DNA from: Herminiimonas fonticola
GTDB taxonomy: Bacteria > Pseudomonadota > Gammaproteobacteria > Burkholderiales > Burkholderiaceae_D
Length of the DNA stretch: 64,000 nt
Assembly (NCBI RefSeq): GCF_003293745.1
Contig: NZ_PTLZ01000001.1
Span: forward strand, 558,001-622,000
Direction: 5' to 3'
Shown here: positions 19,502 to 28,905 of the stretch, piece after piece
Position numbering within the stretch: position 1 is the stretch's first letter
How the letters are laid out: every line of letters starts with the position of its first letter
Made by a program: the position numbers and the translations under genes
Notes under the pieces: generated by a model
The model's database searches: none
What the model was told of the DNA's origin: nothing
What the model saw: the letters and a program-made list of their open reading frames with translations, nothing else

Positions 19502-19537
19502 AGAGAAATACAAAGAGAAATACAAAGAGAAATACAC
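19502..19537 (+). repeat. Three tandem copies of a 12-bp unit
   Basis: Units AGAGAAATACAA, AGAGAAATACAA and AGAGAAATACAC run head to tail from 5 bases after the birA stop to just before the coaX ribosome-binding site (GGAGG, 19538-19542). The stretch is purine-rich and unstructured. Confidence 0.95.
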
Positions 19538-19551
19538 GGAGGAATAGGGCG

Positions 19552-20331
19552 ATGCTGTTATTGGTCGATGCAGGAAATACGCGTATCAAATGGGCGGTGG
19601 TCGATAGATCCCTCGCACCGATTCCAGACAACTGGCATGCCTCCGGCAGTGTGGCGCGCGCCGATGTCGCGCAACTGGCGCAGGCATGGCGCGACTTCAA
19701 GATCAGCCGTATTCTATTGTCGAATGTGGCTGGCGCAAGCATGCGCGAGGAACTCGAAAAAGCGGTGTCACACTTAACCGGCATCAAGCCGGTCGCGATG
19801 GAATGGTTTGCATCTGCCGCCGTATTGGGCGGCGTGCGCAACCAATATCAGAATCCGACGCAACTCGGCAGCGACCGTTTTGCTGCCGTAATAGGTGCGC
19901 ATGCCTTGTTCCCGAATAAAAATCTGGTAGTCGCGACTTGCGGTACGGCGACCACGATAGATGCCGTGAATGCAGATGGCACGTTTGTGGGCGGCATGAT
20001 TTTGCCCGGCCTGGGTTTGATGGCGTCCTCGCTGGCAAAAAATACTGCGCAGTTGCCGGAAGTTGCCTTGCATGCGAATGCATCGCAGCCGTTTGCCGAT
20101 CATACGGATGCTGCGATAGTCAGCGGTTGTCTGGCAGCGCAAGCGGGTGCGATAGAACGTGCGCTTGCGGCGCACGCAAACGCGCATCCGAACGACGCGG
20201 TTTCCTGTATTCTGGCTGGCGGCGCAGCGGATCTGATTGCGCCGCAGCTAACAATTGCCTATCAGCGCGTCGATAATCTGGTGTTGATCGGTTTACATAC
20301 TGTGGCTACTCAAACTTTACCTACATGCTAA
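19552..20331 (+). CDS. coaX: Type III pantothenate kinase
   Basis: 259 residues from ATG 19552, nine bases after GGAGG. It phosphorylates pantothenate, the first step to coenzyme A. Motifs of the CoaX acetate-kinase-like fold are DAGNTRIKW at the N-terminus, GSDRFAAVIGA, TCGTATTIDAV and GGMILPGLGLM. An upstream in-frame ATG at 19471 would translate the 12-bp repeats into repeated NTKR and is very unlikely. The birA-coaX order is usual in this lineage. Confidence 0.95.
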   Translation: MLLLVDAGNTRIKWAVVDRSLAPIPDNWHASGSVARADVAQLAQAWRDFKISRILLSNVAGASMREELEKAVSHLTGIKPVAMEWFASAAVLGGVRNQYQNPTQLGSDRFAAVIGAHALFPNKNLVVATCGTATTIDAVNADGTFVGGMILPGLGLMASSLAKNTAQLPEVALHANASQPFADHTDAAIVSGCLAAQAGAIERALAAHANAHPNDAVSCILAGGAADLIAPQLTIAYQRVDNLVLIGLHTVATQTLPTC

Positions 20332-21065
20332 AAATTCTGTTCGGCTTACTGTTATTGATCAACGGCGGTTTGTTCGCCTATCAGCAAGGCTATCTGGATA
20401 CCTTGTCGCCATCGAGCCGCGAACCATCGCGGCTGACGCAGCAATTGAATGCCGATAAGCTCAAATTGATTGCAACGACAGTGGCAGTAGCTGCCGACGA
20501 TAAAGCCAGCGCAAAATCGGAAACGAAAGTTGCAGCAGTTGTCGCGCCAGCTGAGCCGGAAAAGAATCTGGCGCGTGCAGACAAGATGTCGAATGGGCTG
20601 GCATGCGCGGAGGTTGGCAATTTCGATACGGTTGAAGCGAAAAAATTCGAAACACAACTGGCTGGACTATCGCTAGGCGATAGATTGACGCGCCGTGCTA
20701 TCCCGGAAAATGCAAGACACATGGTCTACATCCCGCCTTTGGCCAATAAAGAAACGGCCGATAAAAAAGCCGGCGAACTCAAGCGCCTGGGCGTGCAGGA
20801 TTTCTTTGTCATTCAGGATAATTCACCCTTGCAATGGGGGATTTCGCTGGGGATATTCAAATCCGAGGAAGCCGCACGCAATCAACTCGCTGCGTTGAAT
20901 CAAAAAGGTGTGCGTAGTGCACGCGTGGGTGCGCATACGCCAAGCACGACTAAAGTGGCGTTTCAGCTGCGTGGACTGGATGTTGCGGCGAAGAACAGCG
21001 TCGCTAAAATCAAGGAAGCTTTCCCCAAGCAGGAACTGCGTGAATGCAGTGCCGCCGCCGTCTAG
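20325..21065 (+). CDS. SPOR-domain protein with one membrane anchor
   Basis: 246 residues. A hydrophobic N-terminal segment (about 1-20) anchors the protein. After a low-complexity lysine/alanine linker, residues about 90-240 hold a SPOR-like fold (HMVYIPPLANKETADKKAGE and WGISLGIFKSEEAARNQL). SPOR domains bind denuded peptidoglycan at the septum. The ATG overlaps the coaX stop by 7 bases, so the two are coupled. A division role is inferred from the domain only. Confidence 0.85.
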   Translation: MLKILFGLLLLINGGLFAYQQGYLDTLSPSSREPSRLTQQLNADKLKLIATTVAVAADDKASAKSETKVAAVVAPAEPEKNLARADKMSNGLACAEVGNFDTVEAKKFETQLAGLSLGDRLTRRAIPENARHMVYIPPLANKETADKKAGELKRLGVQDFFVIQDNSPLQWGISLGIFKSEEAARNQLAALNQKGVRSARVGAHTPSTTKVAFQLRGLDVAAKNSVAKIKEAFPKQELRECSAAAV

Positions 21066-21086
21066 GTACGATACACCCGCATCGCG

Positions 21087-21311
21087 TTAGCTTGTTAGCG
21101 ATATCTTTTCTTCCTGCAGATGCTGCGCACGTGATGCACGCAGGGCGGACAAACACTTTTCGCACATGCAGGTTTTTGCCCGGCCGTTTGCATCCAATAT
21201 CAACTCAGACTTGCTTGCCGTCGGCAAGGCGGTACACCAACACTGTTGCGTCGAGACTGCATCGACCATGCCGCAAGAAAATTCAATACCGCATTGTGAG
21301 CACTGGCTCAT
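21087..21311 (-). CDS. Small cysteine-rich CWC-family protein
   Basis: 74 residues with eight cysteines, arranged as CSQCGIEFSC near the start, CWC near residue 24, and CMCEKC in the second half. This matches the cysteine-rich CWC family, presumed zinc-binding and of unknown role. It converges on the SPOR gene with only 21 bases between. The start ATG is at 21311. Confidence 0.8.
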   Translation of the reverse strand: MSQCSQCGIEFSCGMVDAVSTQQCWCTALPTASKSELILDANGRAKTCMCEKCLSALRASRAQHLQEEKISLTS

Positions 21312-21522
21312 TGTTTATCCGATCCTGCTTCAAAGTGGGGCGTAAAGCGTAGTCATTGCTTGAGAAATTGGCAGAATGACAGCCGTGCATGATTCCGGGT
21401 TTTTGTCGCATTTTGTCAATCGTGCAATATGTATGCGGAAAATTTGCGGGAATCCAGACAAGAGCCGGGAAAACATTCGGCATTCACTGTAAAATCGCGG
21501 TCATCTATTTTCAGGACTTGCC

Positions 21523-22425
21523 ATGACTGACACGAATGCCGATCTTACTGTAGTTTCGCCACAAATACAGGCGCAAATCCTGGCCGAGGCGCTGCCGTAT
21601 ATCCGCAAATTCCACGGCAAAACCATCGTCGTCAAATACGGCGGCAATGCGATGACCGAAGAGCGCCTGAAGCACAGCTTCGCACGCGACGTAATCCTGT
21701 TGAAGCTGGTCGGCATGAACCCGGTCGTGGTCCACGGCGGCGGTCCGCAAATCGACAACGCACTGAAAAAAATCGGCAAGCAAGGCACCTTCGTCCAAGG
21801 CATGCGCATCACCGATGAAGAAACGATGGAAGTCGTTGAATGGGTGCTGGGCGGTGAAGTGCAGCAGGATATCGTGATGCTGATCAATCACTACGGCGGT
21901 CAGGCTGTCGGCTTGACGGGTAAAGATGGCGGTTTGATACGCGCACGCAAAATGAAAATGCCGGACAAGGAAAACCCGGGTCAGTTTATCGACCTCGGTT
22001 TCGTCGGTGACATTGACGCGATCAATCCAGCGGTGGTGAAAGCCTTGCAGGACGATGCTTTCATCCCGATTATTTCACCTATCGGTTTTGGTGATGACGG
22101 TCAGGCCTACAACATCAATGCCGATGTGGTCGCAGGCAAGATTGCAGAAATCCTGAAAGCCGAAAAGCTGATCATGATGACCAATATCGCCGGCGTACAG
22201 GACAAGCAGGGCAATTTGCTGACCGATTTGTCGGCACGTGAGATTGACGAAATGTTCGACGATGGCACCATCTCTGGCGGCATGCTGCCGAAGATTTCTT
22301 CGGCACTCGATGCCGCGAAATCGGGCGTCAATACTGTGCATATCATTGACGGCCGTATCGAACATTCGCTGTTGCTTGAAGTGCTGACTGAACAGGCTTT
22401 CGGTACGATGATCCGTTCGCACTAA
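21523..22425 (+). CDS. argB: Acetylglutamate kinase
   Basis: 300 residues. It phosphorylates N-acetyl-L-glutamate in arginine synthesis. The family blocks [18 protein letters not shown] and [15 protein letters not shown] are present, and the N-terminal helix ([16 protein letters not shown]) is of the arginine-sensitive hexameric type. It is preceded by about 200 bases without genes and followed by its own terminator, so it is probably a single-gene unit. Confidence 0.97.
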   Translation: MTDTNADLTVVSPQIQAQILAEALPYIRKFHGKTIVVKYGGNAMTEERLKHSFARDVILLKLVGMNPVVVHGGGPQIDNALKKIGKQGTFVQGMRITDEETMEVVEWVLGGEVQQDIVMLINHYGGQAVGLTGKDGGLIRARKMKMPDKENPGQFIDLGFVGDIDAINPAVVKALQDDAFIPIISPIGFGDDGQAYNINADVVAGKIAEILKAEKLIMMTNIAGVQDKQGNLLTDLSAREIDEMFDDGTISGGMLPKISSALDAAKSGVNTVHIIDGRIEHSLLLEVLTEQAFGTMIRSH

Positions 22426-22454
22426 ACAGAATTCCGCTTTAGCGTTTTACTTGC

Positions 22455-22494
22455 AAAAAGGCGTGTCGACTTGATAGTCGACACGCCTTTTTTG
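22455..22494 (+). terminator. Terminator of argB
   Basis: Perfect arms AAAAAGGCGTGTCGAC and its complement with a 6-base loop, then a run of six T. It starts 30 bases after the argB stop. Confidence 0.95.
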
Positions 22495-22875
22495 TTGGGC
22501 TCAAGGTTTGCGCATGCTTCGCCCTGCGATATTAATTGCTGAAATCGGGTTAATTAATTTCCGCTGGGAAATATTGAGTAAAGGATAAATGTATTGAACT
22601 GGGGCAAGGATAAAAAGTGTTGCCGTATTTAATTTTTTATATGCTTTCCAAATGAAATGTTGTTCTTTCCTTCCGTAAACATGGGATATTAATGTTGCCT
22701 TCTGTCAGCAATACTGCAAGGCATGTCGTTAGATGGAAGGATTGCGCAATACAGGATTTCAATTCCTTCTTGCGCTTTTCAACTGAACATTTATGACTGG
22801 TGGTCGCGATCAAATTGACTGGATCGCGCGAGATGCCGACGCGGTACAACAATAATTAAAATTTTGGAGATTACT
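22495..22875 (+). other. AT-rich leader region before the chemoreceptor
   Basis: 381 bases with no supported gene. The part 22530-22680 is clearly richer in A and T than the neighbours. A direct repeat AAGGATAAA occurs at 22581-22589 and 22606-22614. TAAATGTA (22586-22593) and AAGGATAA (22606-22613) are arranged roughly like a flagellar sigma-28 promoter, but the spacer is 12 and the match is weak. A 71-residue minus-strand frame (22637-22852) shows no family features. Confidence 0.4.
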
Positions 22876-24474
22876 ATGTCCAGCCTGCAAAAACGCAGTT
22901 CAATGACGATCGCCAAAAAGCTCGGGCTGCTTATCGCCAGCGCCATTCTCGGCATTATTATCCTGACTGCCTTGTCCCTGGTTTCAGAACGAAAACTCAT
23001 CCTTGAAGAACGAAAAAGCAATGTGCGCCAGGTGGTAGAAGCTGCACACGGGATACTCGTTTATTACCAACAGTTGGCGAGCAAAGGCACGCTGACTGAA
23101 ACCGAGGCAAAGCAGCAAGCGATGCAAACGATCAAGGGTTTGCGCTATAGCGGTAACGAGTATTTCTGGATCAATGACATGCAACCGCGCATGCTGATGC
23201 ATCCGATCAATGCCGCGCTGGATGGCAAGGATCTGACAGAGAATAAAGATCCGACCGGGAAGCATCTGTTCGTGGAATTCGTCAAAATCGTCAAGGCGGA
23301 AGGTGCGGGTTTCTTGCCATATATGTGGGCCAAACCCGGCAATCCTGAACCTGTGCCGAAAGTGTCTTACGTCAAAGGTTTTGAACCTTGGGGCTGGATC
23401 ATCGGTTCTGGCGTCTATATGGATACGGTCGAAGCGACGATCGTGCAGCGGCTGATTTATTTCTCTATAGGTGCGGCGATTCTGGCCGTAATCCTTTTTG
23501 CAATCGGCATGGTGATTTCGCGTGGCTTGATCAAACAACTCGGTGGCGAACCGGGCTACGCGGCTGCAATCGCTGGAGATATAGCTACCGGCGATTTGAC
23601 AGTAGATGTCAAAACCAAGCCGGGCGACAGCCACAGTCTGTTATTTGCAATGAAGAGTATGCGCGACAGTCTCGCGAAAGTGGTGGGTGAAGTGCGTGTC
23701 GGTACCGATACCATCGCCACCGCATCGGTACAAATTGCAGCCGGTAATCTGGATCTGTCATCGCGTACCGAGCAGCAGGCAAGTTCGCTGGAAGAAACCG
23801 CATCGTCGATGGAAGAACTAACTTCCACCGTCAAGCAAAATGCAGACAACGCGCAACAAGCCAATCAACTCGCAGCGCAGGCATCTGACGTCGCGCTCAA
23901 GGGTGGTGAAGTTGTGGCGCGTGTGGTCGATACAATGGAATCAATCACAGAGTCGTCGAAGAAGATTGTCGATATCATCAGTGTGATCGACGGTATCGCC
24001 TTCCAGACCAATATTCTTGCCTTGAATGCGGCTGTCGAAGCCGCGCGTGCCGGTGAGCAGGGCCGTGGTTTTGCCGTCGTCGCAACCGAAGTGAGAAATC
24101 TGGCACAGCGCTCGGCCTCCGCAGCCAAGGAAATCAAGAGTCTGATTGGCGACTCGGTCAGCAAGGTCGATTCAGGTAGCCAACTGGTCGCTGAAGCCGG
24201 GGCCACGATGAATGAAATCGTCAGTAGCGTCAGACGTGTGACCGACATCATGGCTGAAATCACTGCGGCAAGCAGAGAGCAAAGTGCAGGTATCGAGCAG
24301 GTTAATCAGGCAATCGCGCAGATGGATCAAGTGACGCAGCAGAATGCCGCATTGGTTGAAGAAGCCGCCGCAGCGGCCGAAGCGATGCAGGATCAGGCGC
24401 ACAAATTAAACGATGTCGTCGGCGTCTTTAAACTGTCCGGGACGAACCAGCAGGCTGCGTTGCAATTGCGTTGA
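22876..24474 (+). CDS. Methyl-accepting chemotaxis protein with periplasmic Cache domain
   Basis: 532 residues from ATG 22876, with TGGAGA five bases upstream. Order: membrane helix (about 12-36), periplasmic single Cache domain (about 40-190, with [17 protein letters not shown]), second helix (about 198-220), HAMP region, then the signalling domain with the hairpin [20 protein letters not shown]. This sCache_2 type often senses small organic acids. No CheA/CheW-binding pentapeptide tail is seen. There are no other chemotaxis genes nearby; it is an orphan receptor. Confidence 0.93.
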   Translation: MSSLQKRSSMTIAKKLGLLIASAILGIIILTALSLVSERKLILEERKSNVRQVVEAAHGILVYYQQLASKGTLTETEAKQQAMQTIKGLRYSGNEYFWINDMQPRMLMHPINAALDGKDLTENKDPTGKHLFVEFVKIVKAEGAGFLPYMWAKPGNPEPVPKVSYVKGFEPWGWIIGSGVYMDTVEATIVQRLIYFSIGAAILAVILFAIGMVISRGLIKQLGGEPGYAAAIAGDIATGDLTVDVKTKPGDSHSLLFAMKSMRDSLAKVVGEVRVGTDTIATASVQIAAGNLDLSSRTEQQASSLEETASSMEELTSTVKQNADNAQQANQLAAQASDVALKGGEVVARVVDTMESITESSKKIVDIISVIDGIAFQTNILALNAAVEAARAGEQGRGFAVVATEVRNLAQRSASAAKEIKSLIGDSVSKVDSGSQLVAEAGATMNEIVSSVRRVTDIMAEITAASREQSAGIEQVNQAIAQMDQVTQQNAALVEEAAAAAEAMQDQAHKLNDVVGVFKLSGTNQQAALQLR

Positions 24475-24481
24475 ACGAAGT

Positions 24482-24521
24482 AAATTTGACCAAAAGCGAT
24501 GGCACTAACGGTCAAATTTTT
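24482..24521 (+). terminator. Terminator of the chemoreceptor gene
   Basis: Arms AAATTTGACC and GGTCAAATTT, 18-base loop, ending in five T; 8 bases after the stop codon. Confidence 0.75.
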
Positions 24522-24593
24522 GAATCGAATCGATAGAAAAGCCACGGCGTCGACAGGATATTTGTCGCGCTGTGCGCTAACGAGAATATCGAC

Positions 24594-25544
24594 TCAATAC
24601 AATTTCTCGACTTTATAGCCGCGCTGTTGCAACAAGGCAGGCACACCTTGAGCGCCGATCAAATGCAATGCACCGACCGCGACAAAAGTCCTTTTGTCGG
24701 TTTTCAATAGCGCTTCAATCTTGTTTGCCATATTCGGATTGCGCTCATCCAGCAGTACGCGCTGCAAGAATTTTGCTGAAGTTGATACTTCGTTTTGCAT
24801 CTCTATCAGTGCAGCTTCCAAAGCCTGGTTGTCTGCATGTTGCCAGGCGGTGATCAAACTTAGTCCTTTCCTGATAGCGCTGCCGTCTGCCAACTGCGCG
24901 AGATTTTCCTGCAGATATTCTTCCTGTTGCGCATCGCTCAGGCCGTTGAATAGCGAGAGTTGGTAGTCGGCAGTTTCCAGCTGCTGTACGGCTTTATTCT
25001 CTTTTTGTGCGACAGACAGAAAATACAGTTCTATACCTTGTTCGGTCGGGTATCCGGCGCGCGCCATTTCTTGCACGATCAGCAGGTTGGTCACCATCCA
25101 GGGTTTCATTCTTGCTACGTTTTCAAAGGGAATGCCGGCGACTTGCAAGGCTAGCTTGAGTTTTTCCAGACTGCCTGCCGACAGGTATTGGGCGATGGTT
25201 TGCCCATCAGGATAAATGCCATGTCGCATGACGGCTTGTTGCAGCATTGCGGTGTCGCGAATATCGGCTTCCAGCACCAGTGTGTCGGCTGTCGACAAGG
25301 CGCGTGTCACTTGTGGTTCGAGTGGGTAGAATGCTGCTTGTCCGACGTGGACGGTGCCGAACAGATAACTGGTGTTGCCGCGATGGCTGACGCGGTATAG
25401 CACGCCACGATTTGGCGCCGTCGATTTGTGTACGTTTTCTGTCGGATTTTTGAGTGCAGTGTTATCAGCGCGATTGTCCGCGTGCGCGAACGAGAAGAAG
25501 CAACTGAACAGTAGACTTACAACAAGAACGAAATGACGATGCAT
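24594..25544 (-). CDS. TraB/GumN family secreted protein
   Basis: 316 residues with a signal peptide cleaved near FAHADN (residue 22). The TraB/GumN family marks are YLFGTVHVGQ in the N-terminal third and AVGALHLIGAQGVPALL near the C-terminus, with conserved histidines thought to bind metal in this Tiki-like protease superfamily. It is predicted to be periplasmic. The ATG at 25544 has GGAG four bases upstream. It is divergent from the nucleotidase gene, with only 40 bases shared as promoter region. Confidence 0.85.
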   Translation of the reverse strand: MHRHFVLVVSLLFSCFFSFAHADNRADNTALKNPTENVHKSTAPNRGVLYRVSHRGNTSYLFGTVHVGQAAFYPLEPQVTRALSTADTLVLEADIRDTAMLQQAVMRHGIYPDGQTIAQYLSAGSLEKLKLALQVAGIPFENVARMKPWMVTNLLIVQEMARAGYPTEQGIELYFLSVAQKENKAVQQLETADYQLSLFNGLSDAQQEEYLQENLAQLADGSAIRKGLSLITAWQHADNQALEAALIEMQNEVSTSAKFLQRVLLDERNPNMANKIEALLKTDKRTFVAVGALHLIGAQGVPALLQQRGYKVEKLY

Positions 25545-25584
25545 GTAACTCCTTTTTCTATGCTGATAATGCGATCACTGCATC

Positions 25585-26310
25585 ATGCGTAAGCTGACCT
25601 GGTTGTTCGATCTGGACAATACGCTGCACGATGCGTCGCATGCGATTTTCCCGGCAATCAATCTCAATATGAATGCCTTCATCGCACAGGTGCTGCACAA
25701 AGGCGGTTTTCCGGCAGACGATGCTGCGGTGAATGCTGCGCGTGTCGCTTACTGGCAGCGCTACGGCGCCACCTTGCTCGGTATGGTAAATCATCATCAA
25801 GTGCGGCCTGAGGATTTCTTGCGTGAGGCGCATCAGTTCGATGATTTGGCGACGATGATACGCGCGGAACGAGGTTTGGGAAAATTGTTGCGCAGGCTTC
25901 CCGGTCGTAAAATCCTGCTGACGAATGCGCCGCGACGTTATTCGCGCGATGTCTTGCGGCATCTTGGTTTGCACAGGCATTTCGCCAAACACATACCGAT
26001 AGAGGCGATGCGCGTGCATGGCCATTTGCGTCCCAAGCCATCGAAGCAGATGCTGCGCAAGCTGCTCGCGCGTGAGCGCATTGCGGCGCGTGATTGCATA
26101 TTGGTCGAGGACACTGTCGCGCATTTAAAAGGCGCGAAGGAGCTGGGCATGCACACAGCCTGGATAACGCAATATCTGGCCAGCGATTCGATCAAAGGCG
26201 GCACAACTGGCACGCACGCAACAGTCGCGAGCACAAAACGCCCTATTTATGTCGATGTCAAAGTAAAATCCGTTGGGCAACTATTCAGGAAGTTGCACCG
26301 ACTGCGCTAG
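25585..26310 (+). CDS. Pyrimidine 5'-nucleotidase (HAD superfamily)
   Basis: 241 residues. HAD motifs are WLFDLDNTLHD (nucleophile aspartate), LLTNAP, and RPKPSKQM...VEDTVAHLKGA. The family is the SDT1/YjjG-like pyrimidine 5'-nucleotidases that dephosphorylate UMP/CMP. The last 40 residues are basic and atypical. slmA follows after 28 bases, and the argB-nucleotidase-slmA order is common in Burkholderiales, although here two extra genes separate argB. Confidence 0.85.
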   Translation: MRKLTWLFDLDNTLHDASHAIFPAINLNMNAFIAQVLHKGGFPADDAAVNAARVAYWQRYGATLLGMVNHHQVRPEDFLREAHQFDDLATMIRAERGLGKLLRRLPGRKILLTNAPRRYSRDVLRHLGLHRHFAKHIPIEAMRVHGHLRPKPSKQMLRKLLARERIAARDCILVEDTVAHLKGAKELGMHTAWITQYLASDSIKGGTTGTHATVASTKRPIYVDVKVKSVGQLFRKLHRLR

Positions 26311-26338
26311 TCCGATTGCTTACCTACCTATAAAAAAT

Positions 26339-26914
26339 ATGGCAACCACCAAACCAGGCGAACGCAAGCTGCAAATACTTCAGACACTGGCGACGATGCT
26401 GGAGCAGCCCAAGGGAGAAAAAATCACGACGGCAGCCTTGGCTGCGCGTGTAGAAGTTTCGGAGGCTGCCTTGTATAGACATTTCGCCAGCAAGGCGCAA
26501 ATGTTCGAAGGCTTGATCGAGTTCATCGAATCGACCGTGTTCGGCTTGATCAACAAGATCACCGAGCAACAGGATAACGGCTTGTCGCAAGTGCAGGCGA
26601 TTGTCGGCATGCTGTTGAACTTTGCCGAACGTAATCCGGGCATGACGCGTGTGATGATAGGCGATGCACTGGTCAATGAAGATGAGCGTCTGCAACTACG
26701 CATGAATCAATTCATCGAGCGCATAGAGCTGGCGATCAAGCAGGCGCTGCGTGTCGCGGCCAGTCAGGGTCAGGCGAGCGAAGCAGAAGTCGCCGCGCGC
26801 GCCAATCTGATTGCGAGTGCAGTACTGGGGCATTGGCAGCGTTATGCCAAGACCGGCTTCAAGCAAAATCCATCCACTTACGCCTCGGCGCAGATCGCGT
26901 TGTTGCTGGCTTAA
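26339..26914 (+). CDS. slmA: Nucleoid occlusion factor, TetR family
   Basis: 191 residues from ATG 26339; the longer frame would run back into the nucleotidase. SlmA binds sites scattered over the chromosome and blocks FtsZ ring assembly over DNA. The N-terminal HTH (ITTAALAARVEVSEAALYRH, about residues 32-51) and the following HFASKAQMFEGLIEFIE are typical of SlmA. The C-terminal domain has the FtsZ-interacting region but I cannot check single residues. Confidence 0.92.
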   Translation: MATTKPGERKLQILQTLATMLEQPKGEKITTAALAARVEVSEAALYRHFASKAQMFEGLIEFIESTVFGLINKITEQQDNGLSQVQAIVGMLLNFAERNPGMTRVMIGDALVNEDERLQLRMNQFIERIELAIKQALRVAASQGQASEAEVAARANLIASAVLGHWQRYAKTGFKQNPSTYASAQIALLLA

Positions 26915-27018
26915 TATCCTGCTCATCGTCGGTTGGTGCAAGCCGACTGACGACTCCGGCAAGCTCTTGCCGCTTGGTCGTACAATAGCGGCTTGCCCAG
27001 CATTGCTCGCCCTGACTT

Positions 27019-28881
27019 ATGTCCCTGTTTGTTCCCGCAGCTCCATCCTCCGACTGCTTTGCTCTGCTCGACGATTCCGATGCAAGCGCGGCAGATCCGC
27101 GCTCGCGACTCTATTCCTCACATATAGGCACTCTGATCTGCGAGAGTGCAGATCAATTTCCAACCATGTTGCAACAGATGCAGCAGGCTTTGCGGCAAGG
27201 CCAGTTCGCGGTCAGCCTGTTTTCCTATGAGCTTGGTGCCGCCATGCATGGCATTGCTCCGCACGCAGGTAGCTTGGATGCGATGGAACTACCTTTGGCA
27301 GAAGTTTTGCTGTTTGAGCGTTGCGACACACTTTCCGCCGGACAGGTGAGTGCATGGCTTGCACGGCATAAATCCTCATCACCGGCCGGGATTGCGAATG
27401 TGCATGCGGATATAACTGAAGAAGCATTCGATAGTGCACTGGCACGCATACATGATTACATCGCAGCAGGCGATACCTACCAGGTCAATTACACCTATCG
27501 TCTGCGCTTCGATGCGTATGGTTCCGTGCATGCGCTATATCGCCGTCTGCGTGAACGTCAGCCAGTGCCGTATGGCGCGTTGATCGTGTTGCCGGATGAC
27601 CGTGCGGTTCTGTCCTTATCGCCGGAATTATTTGTGCGGCATGATGATGGTGTGCTGACTGTACGTCCAATGAAGGGCACAGCTGCTGCCAGCGGTAACG
27701 CGCAGCAGGATGAAGCTTCCGCACATGCTTTGGCCGCCGACCCAAAAAATCGCGCAGAAAATTTGATGATCGTCGATCTGTTGCGCAACGATCTGGGACG
27801 TATCGCCGAAGTGGGTACTGTGGTCGTCGATAAACTGTTCGATGTGCAGCGTTACAGCAGCGTGCTGCAAATGACATCGACCGTGCATGCGCAACTGCGC
27901 GACGGCATTGCGCTGCCTGAGATATTCGACGCTTTGTATCCTTGCGGTTCGATTACCGGTGCGCCCAAGCATAGAACGATGCAAATCATTCGCGAGCTGG
28001 AAGCCAACCCGCGCGGTATTTATACCGGTGCGATAGGCTGGTTCGATCCACCGCAGTCGGCACGTGTCGTCGGCAATTTCTGTTTGTCCGTGCCTATCCG
28101 CACCTTGCAATTGCAGGCGCAAGACGAACTGCAAATTCGGCCGGGCGAAATGGGCGTGGGCGCAGGCATTGTGCATGACAGTGTGGCTTTGGCTGAATAT
28201 GAAGAATGCCGTCTCAAGGCAGGTTTCTTGATCAATATGCCTGCCGAGTTTGAATTGTTTGAAACCATCTATGCGACGCGCGCTGACGGTTGCCGTTATC
28301 TGGACAGGCACTTGCAGCGCTTGCGCGCTTCAGCGGAGTATTTCGGTTTCGCCTCCGATGAAGCCAAGATACGCAAGGCTTTGCATGATGTCTGCTCGCA
28401 ATTTCCTGAGGCGATGCCATATCGCCTGCGTCTTGCCTTGCAATCTGAAGGTACTTACGCCATTCAAACTGCACCCTTATCGGCAATAACAAGTCCGGTA
28501 AAAATTCTGTTGGCACAGACAGCAACAGATGCAGCTGACCTCTTCTTGCGACACAAGAGCACGATCAGAACCAGCTACGATGCGGCATGGCGCGCGGCCG
28601 AGCAGCAGGGCGCCTTCGATCAATTGTTTTGCAATGAAGAAGGCCAATTGACGGAAGGCGGGCGCAGCACAGTGTTCGTCAAACTGGATGGGCAGTGGTA
28701 CACGCCACCTTTGAGCGTAGGAGTTTTACCCGGCGTGATGCGCGCGGTATTGCTGGAAGACACTGCGTGGAATGCAGAAGAAAAGGTATTAAGCCTGAAC
28801 GACTTGCGCAGGGCAGAAGAGGTCATGGTTTGCAATGCCTTGCGTGGCGCATTGCCGGCAACGATCGTCTGGAATAACTGA
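27019..28881 (+). CDS. pabBC: Fused aminodeoxychorismate synthase component I / aminodeoxychorismate lyase
   Basis: 620 residues. Residues about 1-400 are PabB (chorismate to 4-amino-4-deoxychorismate), with RPMKGTAAAS carrying the active lysine, NRAENLMIVDLLRNDLGR and PCGSITGAPK. Residues about 405-620 are PabC, a PLP fold-type IV lyase giving p-aminobenzoate, with FELFETIYATRADG and LTEGGRSTVFVKLDGQW. The fusion channels two steps of folate synthesis. The glutamine amidotransferase PabA is not in this window. Confidence 0.94.
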   Translation: MSLFVPAAPSSDCFALLDDSDASAADPRSRLYSSHIGTLICESADQFPTMLQQMQQALRQGQFAVSLFSYELGAAMHGIAPHAGSLDAMELPLAEVLLFERCDTLSAGQVSAWLARHKSSSPAGIANVHADITEEAFDSALARIHDYIAAGDTYQVNYTYRLRFDAYGSVHALYRRLRERQPVPYGALIVLPDDRAVLSLSPELFVRHDDGVLTVRPMKGTAAASGNAQQDEASAHALAADPKNRAENLMIVDLLRNDLGRIAEVGTVVVDKLFDVQRYSSVLQMTSTVHAQLRDGIALPEIFDALYPCGSITGAPKHRTMQIIRELEANPRGIYTGAIGWFDPPQSARVVGNFCLSVPIRTLQLQAQDELQIRPGEMGVGAGIVHDSVALAEYEECRLKAGFLINMPAEFELFETIYATRADGCRYLDRHLQRLRASAEYFGFASDEAKIRKALHDVCSQFPEAMPYRLRLALQSEGTYAIQTAPLSAITSPVKILLAQTATDAADLFLRHKSTIRTSYDAAWRAAEQQGAFDQLFCNEEGQLTEGGRSTVFVKLDGQWYTPPLSVGVLPGVMRAVLLEDTAWNAEEKVLSLNDLRRAEEVMVCNALRGALPATIVWNN

Positions 28882-28905
28882 ACAAACGATCGTTGCTGCG
28901 CAAAT

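Noticed and set aside
19502-19537. Repeat array as a CRISPR remnant
   Set aside because: Units are 12 bases, contiguous, without spacers; no cas genes anywhere in the window.
19471-19551. Upstream start for coaX that would translate the repeats as NTKR units
   Set aside because: The ATG at 19552 has an excellent GGAGG and gives the exact family N-terminus; the extension overlaps birA.
19179-19841. 220-codon minus-strand frame over birA and coaX
   Set aside because: It contains the antisense of the 12-bp repeats (FLFVFLFVFLC) and has no family resemblance; both sense genes are secure.
22637-22852. 71-codon minus-strand frame in the gap before the chemoreceptor
   Set aside because: No ribosome-binding site, no recognisable domain, unusual composition; probably chance.
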